Of a stretch of DNA of 64,000 nt, positions 22,744 through 32,742 are shown one piece after another. Origin of the DNA: Mycocentrospora acerina (taxonomy: Eukaryota; Ascomycota; Dothideomycetes; Pleosporales); contig JAKUHH010000072.1 of assembly GCA_022701365.1 (NCBI GenBank), positions 248,001 to 312,000 of the forward strand. Direction: 5' to 3'. The notes beneath the pieces are model-generated. The model was not told the DNA's origin and searched no databases. It worked only from the letters and a program-made list of their open reading frames with translations. Position 1 is the first letter of the stretch; every line of letters begins with the position of its first letter. The position numbers and the translations under genes were made by a program.

Positions 22744-25527
22744 CTACGCTCTCAACCCTTCCATAAGCGCCCCTTCCTCCCTCTTCCCCACAGCCTGGAA
22801 CACCTTCCCTTCCCCTCCGATATCTAGTCCTCTTTCCGCCCTCTCATACGCCTCGTCACTCCTGTCGAGCAAGATTTCCAACTCCTCACTTCCCAGCAAA
22901 TTCCCAGACTCGACACCTTCAATATCAAACTTCTCGCCGTCGCTTCTGCGAAGCAGTTTTTGTAACTCTTCAACGTCTTGCTCCTTGTCCAGCCCCTTTC
23001 CCTTTCCGCTGTCGTTACGAACACCACCTTTGCGAATGACGAGTTTCTCCAGCCGACGTTTTGCTTCTGCCGATTCGAGGAGTTTTTGCTCGACGGTGTT
23101 TCGTGTGGCAAAGCGGTAAACAATAACGTTGCGTGTTTGTCCGATACGATGCGCGCGGTCCATGGCTTGCAGGTCCTGTTGTGGGTTCCAGTCGGAGTCG
23201 AATAGGATGACAGTATCTGCGGCGGCGAGATTGATACCTTGACCGCCGGCCCGGGTGGACAGAATGAAGACATTGGTGGCGTTCTTGGAAATGTTGGGTT
23301 TATTGAAGGCGAGGATCTGGGCTTGCCTGTCCGATTGTGCGACTGAGCCGTCGATGCGAGCGTGGTTGTAAGAGCGCAGGTCGAGATATTGACTAAGGAG
23401 GTCGAGCATAGTCGTGAATTGGGAGAAAATGAGGACTTTGTGACCACGTTTAAGAAGTTCAGGTAGTAGTGAATCGAGAAGAAGCATCTTTCCGGACGTA
23501 GAGACCAGCGTTTCGTCAGGCTCGGTTTCTGAAGCAAAGGTCTCAGTACCATCGGTATCAGCCTTGATGAACGGATTGAAAAAGTTGTACGGCGAGTTAC
23601 AGCAAAGGCGGAGTTGCATGATGGGGTTACCGAGTTTCTTCTGCAGAAGCTGACGCTTTGCTATTTCAAATGTCGCGGCACGTATCTTCTCTTCTTGAGC
23701 ATCAGAGTCCAGCTCTTCTTCCTCTTCAAAGTCTTCGATTTCTTGCTTGTCTAGTTCAGCAGAGTACTCATCATCACTGACTTCTTCGTAATTCCTCTGT
23801 GACCTACCGCGGCCACGTCTGGAGGCAATAGACGCAGGTGTCCCTGCGCGTGACGTCTTTGTGCTTTTGTTAGGCGTATCAACACCATCCGACAGACCTT
23901 TACGCTTCCTGCTACCATTCTTGCTGCGAATGCTGAGAGGTGTTGCTGTCCCGCTCGTAAGCCCGACACTGAGCCTCTCGACTGCTTTTTCTTCAAGGAA
24001 TGGGCGACTTGTGCCGTCAAGAATAGCTTGGTACAACTCGCGTTGCATAGTTGTAAGTGGTGCGTAGAGAACGTATTCGCGTTTTTTAGGCATCAAACTT
24101 TCAACATCTGTTTTTACTCTTCGAAGAAGAAACGGTTTCAGAACGGCGTGGAGGGACTTGACAAGATACTGTTGTCGTTCTTCAGAAAGCAGTTGCTCGT
24201 AACTAGATTTATCTTTCAGACCCGAGAAATCGAACCAGCTCTCAAACGTAGAAAGCTTGTCAAAGACTGTGGGTAGAAGGAAGTGTAATAGAGACCACAA
24301 TTCCGTGAGATTGTTCTGTAGCGGGGTGCCTGTTATGAGCAAACGATTTGCTGACTGAAACTGTTGCAGTTCGCGAATGAGACGACAGTCAAGATTCTTG
24401 ATGCGGTGTCCTTCATCGATAATGATAAACTGCCAGCCAAAGCCGGTTAGATATTTTCGATCATTCATGCAGATCTCATAGCTTGTCACCACGACGGGAA
24501 ACTGGTCCGTTCCTGGGCTCTTGAGTTTGGTCTTCCGTAATCGCTCGCGTTCCTTTTTGTCGCCATGGTATAGCAAGACTGGTATGCTGGGTGTCCACTT
24601 CTCGAACTCGGCTACCCAATTGCTTGTGGTGCTAAGCGGTGCTGCGACCAGGAAGGGGCCATATGATTTGTTCTCCCACAAGTGCGCAAGCATGGCGATG
24701 GTCTGAATTGTCTTGCCCAGACCCATCTCGTCAGCTAAGATACCATTGATTCCATTCTCATAGAGGGATAACATCCACTCCAAGCCTTCTAGCTGGTAAG
24801 ATCGCATCGTCCCCCCTACCACCAGCTTAGGTTGCCTTGCCGACTTCAAGTCTTGCATGCCAACATCGCCTGGCTTCACGTTGTCATCCTCAGCGGCATT
24901 CTTCAGCACATCTGCGATACTCTTCTGATCTGTCTTATTCTCTAGGTCCTCCTTTTTGAAGTAACTTGAGATTTTCGCATCCTGCTTTTTTGGCCTACCA
25001 CGACCCTTCTTCTTCGATGCCCCATCTTCTTCCTGTGGTTGTGCATTAGACGCGCCGTTTGCCACAGATCCACGTGTAGCTCGTCGCTGGGACTCGACCG
25101 CGGCCTTGTCAGCGTTCTTTTCGCGTTTTGAGGCCTGTCCGTCCGTTTTAGCGTCCTGCGCTTTCTCTTCGTCCTCCTGCCGCTGCATTTGCGCGAGCAT
25201 GACGGTTGCGTAGAGCTTTGTAATACTAGCGTCAGTAAACTCTCTACATTAAACATAGTGCTGTGAGCGTACCTTGCTCTTATTCATCAAAAACTCTAAT
25301 TGTTGAAACTTCTTGTCCAACACCTCCTTGCCGCTCTTGAGGTCTTCCTGCCTTTCTTTCTCCAATTGCGCGTCGCGTTTCGCGTCGTTTTTCTCGCGCT
25401 GTACTCTCATGCGTTTCTCCTCTTCCTGCATAGACTTTGACACGCTTTCTGTGTCCATTTCAGCTGGAGGTGGCGACGACGCGGGTGTTGGTTCGGACTT
25501 TGCACTAGCGATAGAAGGCGAAGTCAT
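22744..25527 (-). CDS. mus-30: SNF2-family chromatin remodelling ATPase, LSH/HELLS/DDM1 type (MUS-30-like)
   Basis: Exons (minus) are 25527-25273 and 25215-22744; the 57-base intron (GTACGC, branch CTGAC, ACAAAG) joins phase 0 as FLMNKSK-LYATVMLAQM. The protein has 908 residues. The N-terminus is charged and helical, followed by an AT-hook-like GRGRPKKQD near residue 160. The ATPase has lobe 1 with ADEMGLGKT (Walker A, about 247-254), DEGH (about 352-355) and ITGTPLQNNL, and lobe 2 with KVLIFSQFTTMLD, STRAGGQGINL and DRAHRIGQ. Between the lobes is an insert with basic and very acidic stretches. There are no bromo-, chromo- or SANT domains. Overall similarity is to HELLS/LSH/DDM1; the Neurospora member is MUS-30 (genome stability). 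ATP-driven nucleosome remodelling in the nucleus is expected. An ISWI or CHD identity is excluded by domain content. Confidence 0.9.
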
Positions 25528-25908
25528 CTTGGGGTTGAATAAATAAACTGCGAGAATATGAAATGTTTCCAACAACTTGCTTGAACAATAAACGCCAGGG
25601 GGCACGTTGAAAGCGATAATTCAACTCAGTCGCGAAAGTGCAAGGGTGACGCGCCAAGTGAAAAGATCGACTGCGTCATCGAAGACGCGACATCACGCCT
25701 CGAAGCTTAATTGATCCAGTGCCAAGTACGTAACCAACTACCACTCAAGTCATGGAAATCGTTCATAGTTGAATGTGTCATGGGGGGCTCCCTGAACATT
25801 TGTCTTGAATACGGCCCTGGCTGCATCAACCTGAATTTCTCAACGCTATGGCCGTCGTGGTTTCCATCTGTGTCTTTCGATACACGCCCATTAACACCAG
25901 CAGCCTAC
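25528..25908. other. Upstream region of the LSH-like gene
   Basis: No gene is recognised. It must contain the SNF2 gene promoter (minus strand) and the downstream flank of the GNAT relic. Confidence 0.5.
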
Positions 25909-26290
25909 TCAGAGAGGAAGCCGATAGAACTCTGCATTTTCCACACTCTTATAGTATCTCTCGGTCTTCACAAACCCGTATCTATCATAGAATCTTCTAG
26001 CGGTTGTCATGCTTTTAGTGTGTCTAGCAACATCTCCTTGTACCCTAGCTACACATCTGACCACTTGCCCTTAAGATGATTGTATTGTGGACGTGGTGTG
26101 GCAAGATATACAGCCCCATCATTCTCAACCGCGTATTTACCCGGAAGTCCGGGTAGTTCGAGCTCAGAGTTCTGAAATTAAAAATGATGGGAAGAGATTG
26201 TGCGCACGCAAAAAAGAGTTGCCCAACTACGGTTCTATCGCCTTGGAACACGACTGGTCTGACCTTGACGATGGGCGCGGCTCCTGACAT
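25909..26290 (-). pseudogene. Relic of a GNAT N-acetyltransferase gene
   Basis: On the minus strand, the start at 26290 encodes MSGAAPIVKVRPVVFQGDR, then VVGQLFFACAQSL, a GNAT-like N-terminus. About 200 bases further on, in another frame, comes TARRFYDRYGFVKTERYYKS then VENAEFYRLPL and a stop (25909-25911). That is a textbook GNAT C-terminus (A-x-x-F-Y-x-x-x-G-F). The acetyl-CoA-binding motif that should lie between is absent, stops interrupt the middle, and the whole is under 130 codons against the usual 150 or more. I read it as a deleted, frame-shifted remnant. A small spliced gene is less likely because the core would still be missing. The intact GNAT downstream belongs to a different subgroup, so this is not its recent copy. 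Confidence 0.6.
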
Positions 26291-26628
26291 GTTTTAAGTC
26301 TCTAGTCTATACTCCCAAGGCGAGCAAAATAAATTCGAACCTTAGGTTTAAAACTAAAGGCAAGTCTGGCGTTCTTCTCAATAGTGTAGCTCTAACTGCG
26401 AAGATTAGATTTCTTCGAAGAACGTGCGTGGTAGCACTGCGAATTCAGCTCGAGCCAACCAACCCACATGGTCCGAGTGCATCGTGGATTGAGCCATCAT
26501 CTCCACAACTTTTTTTTGGCCGCATTGACCCTTCACAACACTGAATATACGCAGAAACGGATAAATGGGTGAACATCTCAGCTGAATATAAACGTTGCCC
26601 GGTCTTTGTCTTCCATCAAATAGAACAC
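26291..26628. other. Intergenic upstream of tRNA-Pro
   Basis: AT-rich spacer with no recognisable feature; it flanks the RNA polymerase III gene. Confidence 0.5.
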
Positions 26629-26740
26629 GGTCTTGTGGTCTAGTGGTATGATTCTCGCTTAGGGATCACGTGATCCCCGAAAGGGGAAACGTGCTAAGCA
26701 CATTTGCGAGAGGCCCCGCGTTCGAGTCGCGGCAAGACCC
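26629..26740 (+). tRNA. tRNA-Pro (anticodon AGG) with a 40-base intron
   Basis: The acceptor stem GGTCTTG (26629-26635) pairs with CAAGACC (26733-26739), discriminator C. The D arm is TGGTCTAGTGGTA; the anticodon stem CTCGC/GCGAG holds loop TTAGGG-T with anticodon AGG at 26661-26663. The T arm is CCGCG-TTCGAGT-CGCGG. The canonical fungal intron sits one base 3' of the anticodon, 26665-26704. In the precursor, GCTTAG around the anticodon pairs with CTAAGC in the intron, and the intron itself folds as nested CACGT/ACGTG and CCCC-GAAA-GGGG stems. A T6 run (26741-26746) is the Pol III terminator. Confidence 0.93.
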
Positions 26741-26746
26741 TTTTTT
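26741..26746 (+). terminator. Pol III oligo-T terminator of tRNA-Pro
   Basis: Six T directly after the discriminator base. Confidence 0.8.
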
Positions 26747-26897
26747 GTCTCCAGGAACCTCCGGAGACGATAGTTTTTGATAAGTACGCCGCTCGCTAGC
26801 TTGCTGGGGCAGCGCGTGGGATGGCATCTTTTAATCATCTCTTGGGCGCCACAGCCTTCCTCTTTTCTTGCTGATCTTTCCTCTCATTACTTGCACG

Positions 26898-27714
26898 ATG
26901 TCTATCCGTCTAGCACAACCCTCAGATGAATCTGCCATAGTTTCTGTCTGCACGGCCGCCTTTTTCGAAGAAGCTCTGTTTGGCGTCACAATCCACCCCC
27001 ACCGCCATGCCTACCCCGAGGATATGAAGATTTTCTGGCACGAATGCCTCCGCAAAGAGTGGGTTAATCCAAGAAGCAGGATCCTCGTGACGACTGCAGC
27101 TTTGGACGGAGAAGAGAAAATTTCTGGCGTCGCCATCTGGGAAAGACAGGGCACTGATGCAGGCGCAAAGAAAGTGCAGGAGGAATGGGTAGACCCTGGT
27201 ACGTTATGTGGGGGTCTAATATAATATCATCTTACGATCCATCCTGTCGGAACGTACATGCATATGCATGGGCTGTATGCACGGAGTCTTCACCAAATAG
27301 GCTAATACTGTCATTCCAGGTGCGGAAGCCTTCCCAGCCCTTCCATCATTGGAGAATCGCGCTCTAGACCCTACGAAACGCAATATCTTGCAAGACGCCT
27401 ATCCATTCACCGCACATTATTGGAGCGGTACGAGAGCTGATAATTGGTATCTTTCACTTTGCTGCACAGATCCTTCCTTCCAGAAGCGCGGATTTGGGTA
27501 CGAGCTTGTACACTGGGGACTGAGCAAGGCGAGAGAAGAAAATGTGCATGCGAGTGTGACGGCGAGTGAAGGAAACGCTGATTTTTACCTTCGTTGTGGC
27601 TTCGATGAGGTGGTTGGAAGTGGCACGGAGGGAGATGGGAATCCATTGAAACTTGCGAATGTTGCTGGAGGAGATATCCTGTTCATGTGGCCTACAAAGG
27701 CGAGTAAGGAGTAA
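26898..27714 (+). CDS. GNAT-family N-acetyltransferase
   Basis: Exons are 26898-27198 and 27320-27714; the 121-base intron (GTACGT, branch GCTAAT, TTCCAG) joins phase 1 as EEWVDP-G-AEAFPAL, giving 231 residues. The ATG in GCACGATGTCT is chosen because MSIRLAQPSDESAIVSVCTA is a typical GNAT N-terminus. The acetyl-CoA pyrophosphate-binding motif is FQKRGFGYELVHWGL (pattern Q-x-x-G-x-G), preceded by strand WYLSLCCTDP and followed by ASEGNADFYLRCGF, the conserved C-terminal Y-x-x-x-G-F. Such fungal proteins transfer acetyl from acetyl-CoA to small amines or protein N-termini; the substrate is unknown. It ends 137 bases from the convergent receptor gene. Confidence 0.88.
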
Positions 27715-27851
27715 GGAATGGAGTGCAAAGTCCGCATGAGTATTGGGTAAGGATTTTATTCTCAGCTGCTTCCTATCTAACAATATAACGTAATTGGAAA
27801 TATGAAATGCAACATGTAGACATAACTATCGTTAAAGCTCATTTTAATCCC

Positions 27852-29171
27852 TTACTTCGGAGAGCGCGATGAGCCTGGAACAGTGAGTGCACTCTCTGGG
27901 GCTTTCGCTTCACTTCGAACCTCGAATTGCACATCCTTCCTTATAATTAGCTCTTTGCTACTCCTCCTGCTCTCGTCATCTGTTCCCTGTCCATGTTCAT
28001 CCTCAAAATCTGCACTCTCGTTATTTCTTGTGTCAAAACAACTTGTAGCGAGCCGTGTATGAGTTCTTATTTTCCCGTCTCCGCCACCTGAGTGTCCTGC
28101 CTTCCACGAAGCCCTATTATGGCTACGTTTGAGCGTTGACATCGCATAGCTCTCTTGATTCGGCCCTCTACTATCCAGGTGCGAGCTGTGACCACGATCG
28201 TACGATGAACCTAGGCCAACTTTGCCGCCGCTGCCTGTGTCGAAGCTTCGAAGGAAGCCGTTGACGCAAGGAATTGTAGCTGTGATGATAGAAAGGCAGA
28301 GCTCGCATTGTTGTAGGAGAATTGGGAGTGTGCGAGCGGTCCCCGGATTATTGCTGGACAGAGACACGATCCATGCCTTCAGAAATGTTCCTGTGATAGC
28401 TACGAGAGGTAGCCGGAAAGCGAAGACTGCAAGTACTTGAATTTTGAAGAGGACCGACATCTGGAGCTGCCAGCATAGATATGCAGGGACTACGACGAGA
28501 ATAACGTCTGTGATAGCGTCTGTAATGACGATAACTTTGTAGCGTGCTACGATAGTAGAACAGGTTTGCGAAGCTATTACAGGTGCTGTATTTTCTGGCG
28601 AGCAACCGACTGAGACAAGAAACGCGACGAGAAATGTCCAGGCGGCGCAGGCGCCGATGATGATGTTGCATAAGCCCCATACCATCTTCATCTTACGCGG
28701 GAAAAGGCGGCGGATGAGTAAAATGGTGGCTATCTTCGAAACGCCGAGAGACAAGTACAGAGTTATCTGATTGCTAAACTGGGCCTACGGTCGTGTCAGC
28801 GAGGCAATTGATGAACGTAAATCTCATTATTACCGAAGCCATTCTTAAATATCTGTCATCGTCAAGGCGGTTGTAATTTTGACCTAAGCCGTTGGACAGA
28901 GAGACGAGTAGTAGAGCGAACTGGGCAAAGTTCACAACCTGTTATTATCAGTATTTTTGAGCACCACACAGACCAGACACGATGCCATTACCTGTGCAGC
29001 AAATAACACTGCATCGTCAAGCCCCAGTATACTCCTCTTGACAAAGTATCGTGCGATACATGTGATATTTGTGTACGTAAAAGCAAGGAACGCAACAACA
29101 TACAAGATACCGCTGTGATCGTCTGGCGTGACTACTGCCCAACGATGACCCCCCGGGACCACCTCAGTCAT
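27852..29171 (-). CDS. PTH11-type seven-transmembrane receptor-like protein (fungal rhodopsin domain)
   Basis: Exons (minus) are 29171-28992, 28938-28834 and 28784-27852, introns of 53 and 49 bases, both phase 0. The 405 residues contain seven hydrophobic helices, starting at GILYVVAFLAFTYTNITCIA and ending in LCLSIITATIPCVNGFL. Family marks are GLDDA after helix 1, GLGQ before helix 3, the LSLGVSKIATILLIRRLFP segment and a C-S-P-E / C-S-T cysteine pair. The C-terminal ~130 residues form a Ser/charged cytosolic tail. There is no CFEM domain. This is the PTH11-related, non-CFEM rhodopsin-domain family of fungal plasma-membrane proteins, proposed to sense host or nutrient cues; a ligand cannot be inferred. 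It is divergent from the APC permease at 30753. Confidence 0.85.
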
Positions 29172-30752
29172 TGTAAACCGATACAGATGATGATTGTATG
29201 AAAGACCTTTTTTGAAGCACGTCGTAGTAGGGTCAGAAACTCTCGGTTAAGCTCGCTACAATTGAATATGATGACCTTATGATCTAAGAAGCGGCAGGCT
29301 TAACCCCTGACATAATCTTCCTCGTAATCATCGAGCAGAGCTTCCGTCTTTCTTTGTGTTGTCAATATTAACTCCGAACCTTGCAACAGCAAAGCTAGAT
29401 AAAAAAAAGGTGGCTCCATGACCGGCTGATGGCGGACTTACCGAGCGTTCCAAACAAGAAGAGAACCGTGCACATCAGAGTCTGCGATCAAGATGAGCAA
29501 AGCGAAGGTACTATAAATCCGATTGGTGGCAGTTTCTAAGTGGTGGCCTGAGCAATCTGACCGAGATGCATTAGAGTCGAGCAAATGCACGTTTCACTTG
29601 ATGCAAAATATAGCGCGGTGTACTTTAAATGGAGAACATATTTATCAAAGCTTAGTGAGGCGTAATGGAAGGAATGAAAGTGTAAAGACTCCTCCCGCTT
29701 GGTATTATTGACCGCGCCGTACTCATACATTGCTTGCTGGATGACAACCGCGGAGTGAGGTCGGAGGTGATTCTGGAACCACGTTAACGCTTGGACTCAT
29801 GAGTAGAATCCAAACTCGAACCATAAGAAAGCATTACGGGTACGCGGCAGCGTACCTGGCGGTGATGCAGTTCGATCAATTTTCTAATGGCCAGGGGTAC
29901 CTAATGTTGTGCTATTCCGAATGGCGTTAGACATTTGCCGTACCGTGCCGTCCCTAAAAGCTTCTAGTCAATCGCATCTCCCGCGACCTCAAATTGTTAT
30001 GGCTCGTTCTTTGACTGTGATGCACACCTGTCCCCTTGGCTATTATTCCTGTCTCTGTCGTTTGGGCAGTATTAAATTCATTCACCAACAGGAGCATTGA
30101 TGCCCACCATGTCTTCAAGGGTCTAAGCGATGAGCTTTCAAGTCACATCTTGTGGATACTAAGCACTGCTCCACGGGGACGGGACGCTGGCCCATCGCTG
30201 TCCCGCTTCCCACCTCCCCGAATTGCAGCTCCTGTACATACCACCAATCTGATAGCCGGAAGATCCCTGCACCAACACATGTTCCCCATCCTTGTCCGGC
30301 TGTAGCCCCCGATCTGATGTAACATCCCGCAGTCCGAGTGGGACGACATCCGAGACTGTTTTGCGGTCATTGGCTTTGAAAATGAGTGGCAAACACGTTT
30401 CAGAGCGAATCCCGGTGTATGGATTGGTTGTACCAATTCCGCTGCGGTGGATTCGGATAGCCACAATCTGCCTGCAGGGCAACAAGACTGTTTGATCGCG
30501 TGCATAATATTCTATCCTTACCATGACAGAAGGTAGGCTCTTACTTCTTTGAGCAAACTATTACTGTTGGGGGCGAATCATTGAGTGGATTTATGCATCA
30601 CGTGGTCCCGGCGTGGATTTCCCATATCTCTGTAATTGGGCTCACCCCATGCACTCCAATCGATCCAGAGAATTCCACGTTCAGACTGTCTTTCTGGTTT
30701 GACTTCTACTTCTTGTTTTCTTTTTCCGGCTGCTGTTTAGCGGTTGAGCATC
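29172..30752. promoter_or_regulatory. Divergent spacer between receptor and permease genes
   Basis: 1.58 kb containing the promoters of the flanking receptor (-) and permease (+). A minus-strand open frame (30159-30524) reads somewhat protein-like (for example SGIGTTNPYTGIRSE and VPLGLRDVTSDRG) but has no recognised domain. It may be an exon remnant or chance. Confidence 0.5.
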
Positions 30753-32742
30753 ATGTCGGACGTCAAAGCCCACCAGGTTGACATCTTGGCTCGCGACAGC
30801 GAGTCACAACAAGATGCACCACTCCCAGAGGTAAAGGGATCGACTGCTGAGGATCAACGTGATATGGCACGTATGGGGAAATCACAAGAACTTCGCAGGA
30901 ACTTTGGTTTCTTCTCAATTTTTGGATACAGGTTCGATACATCTCAAAAGGATCGCCAGTCCAGAATAATCACAACATACTAACGTTTTCAAAAAGTATC
31001 ATACTAATGAGCTCATGGGAGTGTTCTTTAACGTGGGTACATTCTATATTTCCCTCAAAACCTTGCTAACGCAACGAAAGGACACTCATTATCCCGTTAA
31101 CAAACGTAAGCTAGTTTGTATGGATGAAGAATAGGAGAAGCAATTAACAATAAGTCAGGGAGGAACAGGAGGAGCTATTGTCATGTTCCTTGTTACATTT
31201 ATTGGAATGACTTTTGTTGTGTTATCAATGGCTGAGATGGCTTCCATGTAAGTGCGTGATGCATTGCGAAAAGCCGGAAGTATTAACCAAAAAAGGGCGC
31301 CGACTTCCGGTGGTCAATACCATTGGGTTTCTGAGTTTGCCCCTAAGAAACATCAGAAGTTTCTCAGTTACATTGTCGGTATGTTCACTTCAAAGTGCCA
31401 CATCAATGTGAAGCGCAACAAATGCTCAGTGCTAATTAATCGTGATCAGGATGGCTCAGTTGTCTTGGATATCAAACAGGCATTGTGTCTATTGCATTCA
31501 TGGTTGGTGGGCAGATCCAAGGTCTCATGGTATTGAACAATGAAAGTTATGCTCCTGAGAGATGGCATGGCACAATGATTGTCATTGCTGTGACCACCTT
31601 CGCTGTCATCTTCAACACACTTTTGGCTCGCAAGCTTCCTCTGGTTGAGGGTATAGTTCTTGGTAAGTTTTCATTCTATTTGTTCCCTTCTTTCGCCGAA
31701 AAAGAGAAGACATCTACCCCATCATGCTGATCCTACAAAGTTGTTCACTTATTTGGCTTCTTTGCAACACTCATCACTATGTGGGTTCTCGGACCACGTA
31801 GCAGCGCCAGCGAAGTTTTCAACGGATTCCAAGACAACGCAGGATGGGGAAATATTGGATTAGCCGTAATTCTCGGCCAGTTGTCCTCTATCCTATCTTT
31901 ATCCGGCGCCGATGCTGCAACACACATGAGTGAGGAACTTCGAGATGCATCCCGAATCCTCCCGCAAGCTATGCTTTGGACTATCCTCAGCAACGGAGTC
32001 CTCGGGTTCATCATGCTAGTAACTTTTTGCTTCATGATCGGAGACGTCGAAAGTGTCATCATGTCACCTACCGGACAACCACACATTCAAATAATGTATG
32101 TATAACCCTTTCTTCATCTCCAGGCACAATCTAACATGAACTTCTAGGTACAACGCGACACAGTCCAAAGCCGGAACCTCAGCACTTGCTGCCATTACCA
32201 TTGCCATCACCCTGTTCGGCACCGTAAACATGGTTACATCATGCTCTCGCCAAACCTTCGCTTTCGCGCGTGACAACGGTCTTCCATTCGCTTCGTTCTT
32301 CTCCCGCGTCCAGCCTGGCTGGGATATCCCCCTGAACAGCGTCATCTTCGGCTTTATAATTTCCATCCTTCTCTCGCTCATCAACATCGGCAGTACAGTC
32401 GCCTTCAATTCCATCGCCTCGCTCGGAACAGGAGCTCTCATGGCATCGTACATCATCTCCATCGGTTGCATTTTTCTCAAGCGCTGGCGAAATGAGGTCC
32501 TACTCCCCTGTAAATTCAGCCTTGGTAAGGCAGGAATCTGGGTCAACGCCATTTCAGTAGGATACTTGTCATTTGCATTCTTTTGGGGTTTCTGGCCTAC
32601 GTTTCCAAGTCCGACTCCTGACTTGATGAACTGGAATGTTCTAATCTTTGGAGTTGTGGTCATTTACTCGGTGATTTACTACTTTATCAAGGGAAAGAAG
32701 GTCTACGTTGGTCCAGTTGAGTATATCAACAAGAACGTTTAG
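30753..32742 (+). CDS. APC-superfamily amino acid/choline-type permease
   Basis: Eight exons: 30753-30931, 30997-31032, 31081-31105, 31159-31247, 31296-31378, 31450-31662, 31741-32095 and 32148-32742, with introns of 48-78 bases. Every join keeps frame and restores family motifs: FFSIFGY-S-IILMSSWE, SL-T-TLIIPLTN-GGTGGAI, EMAS-M-APTSGGQYHWVSEFAP, IQI-M-YNATQSKAG. The 524-residue product has about 12 transmembrane segments. It shows the helix-1 unwound motif region, GGQYHWVSEFAP after helix 2, NNESYAPERWHGT and the ATHMSEELRDASRILP loop. These mark the fungal amino acid/choline transporter (2.A.3.4) group that includes GABA and choline permeases. Proton-coupled uptake of an amino acid, GABA or choline at the plasma or vacuolar membrane is expected; specificity is not readable. 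Two introns coincide in position with those in the permease at 62045. Confidence 0.9.

Noticed and set aside
18785..27714. Possible metabolic gene cluster (esterase, SDR, acetyltransferase)
   Set aside because: The set is interrupted by a chromatin remodeller and a tRNA and lacks a backbone enzyme or pathway regulator, so ordinary gene order explains it.
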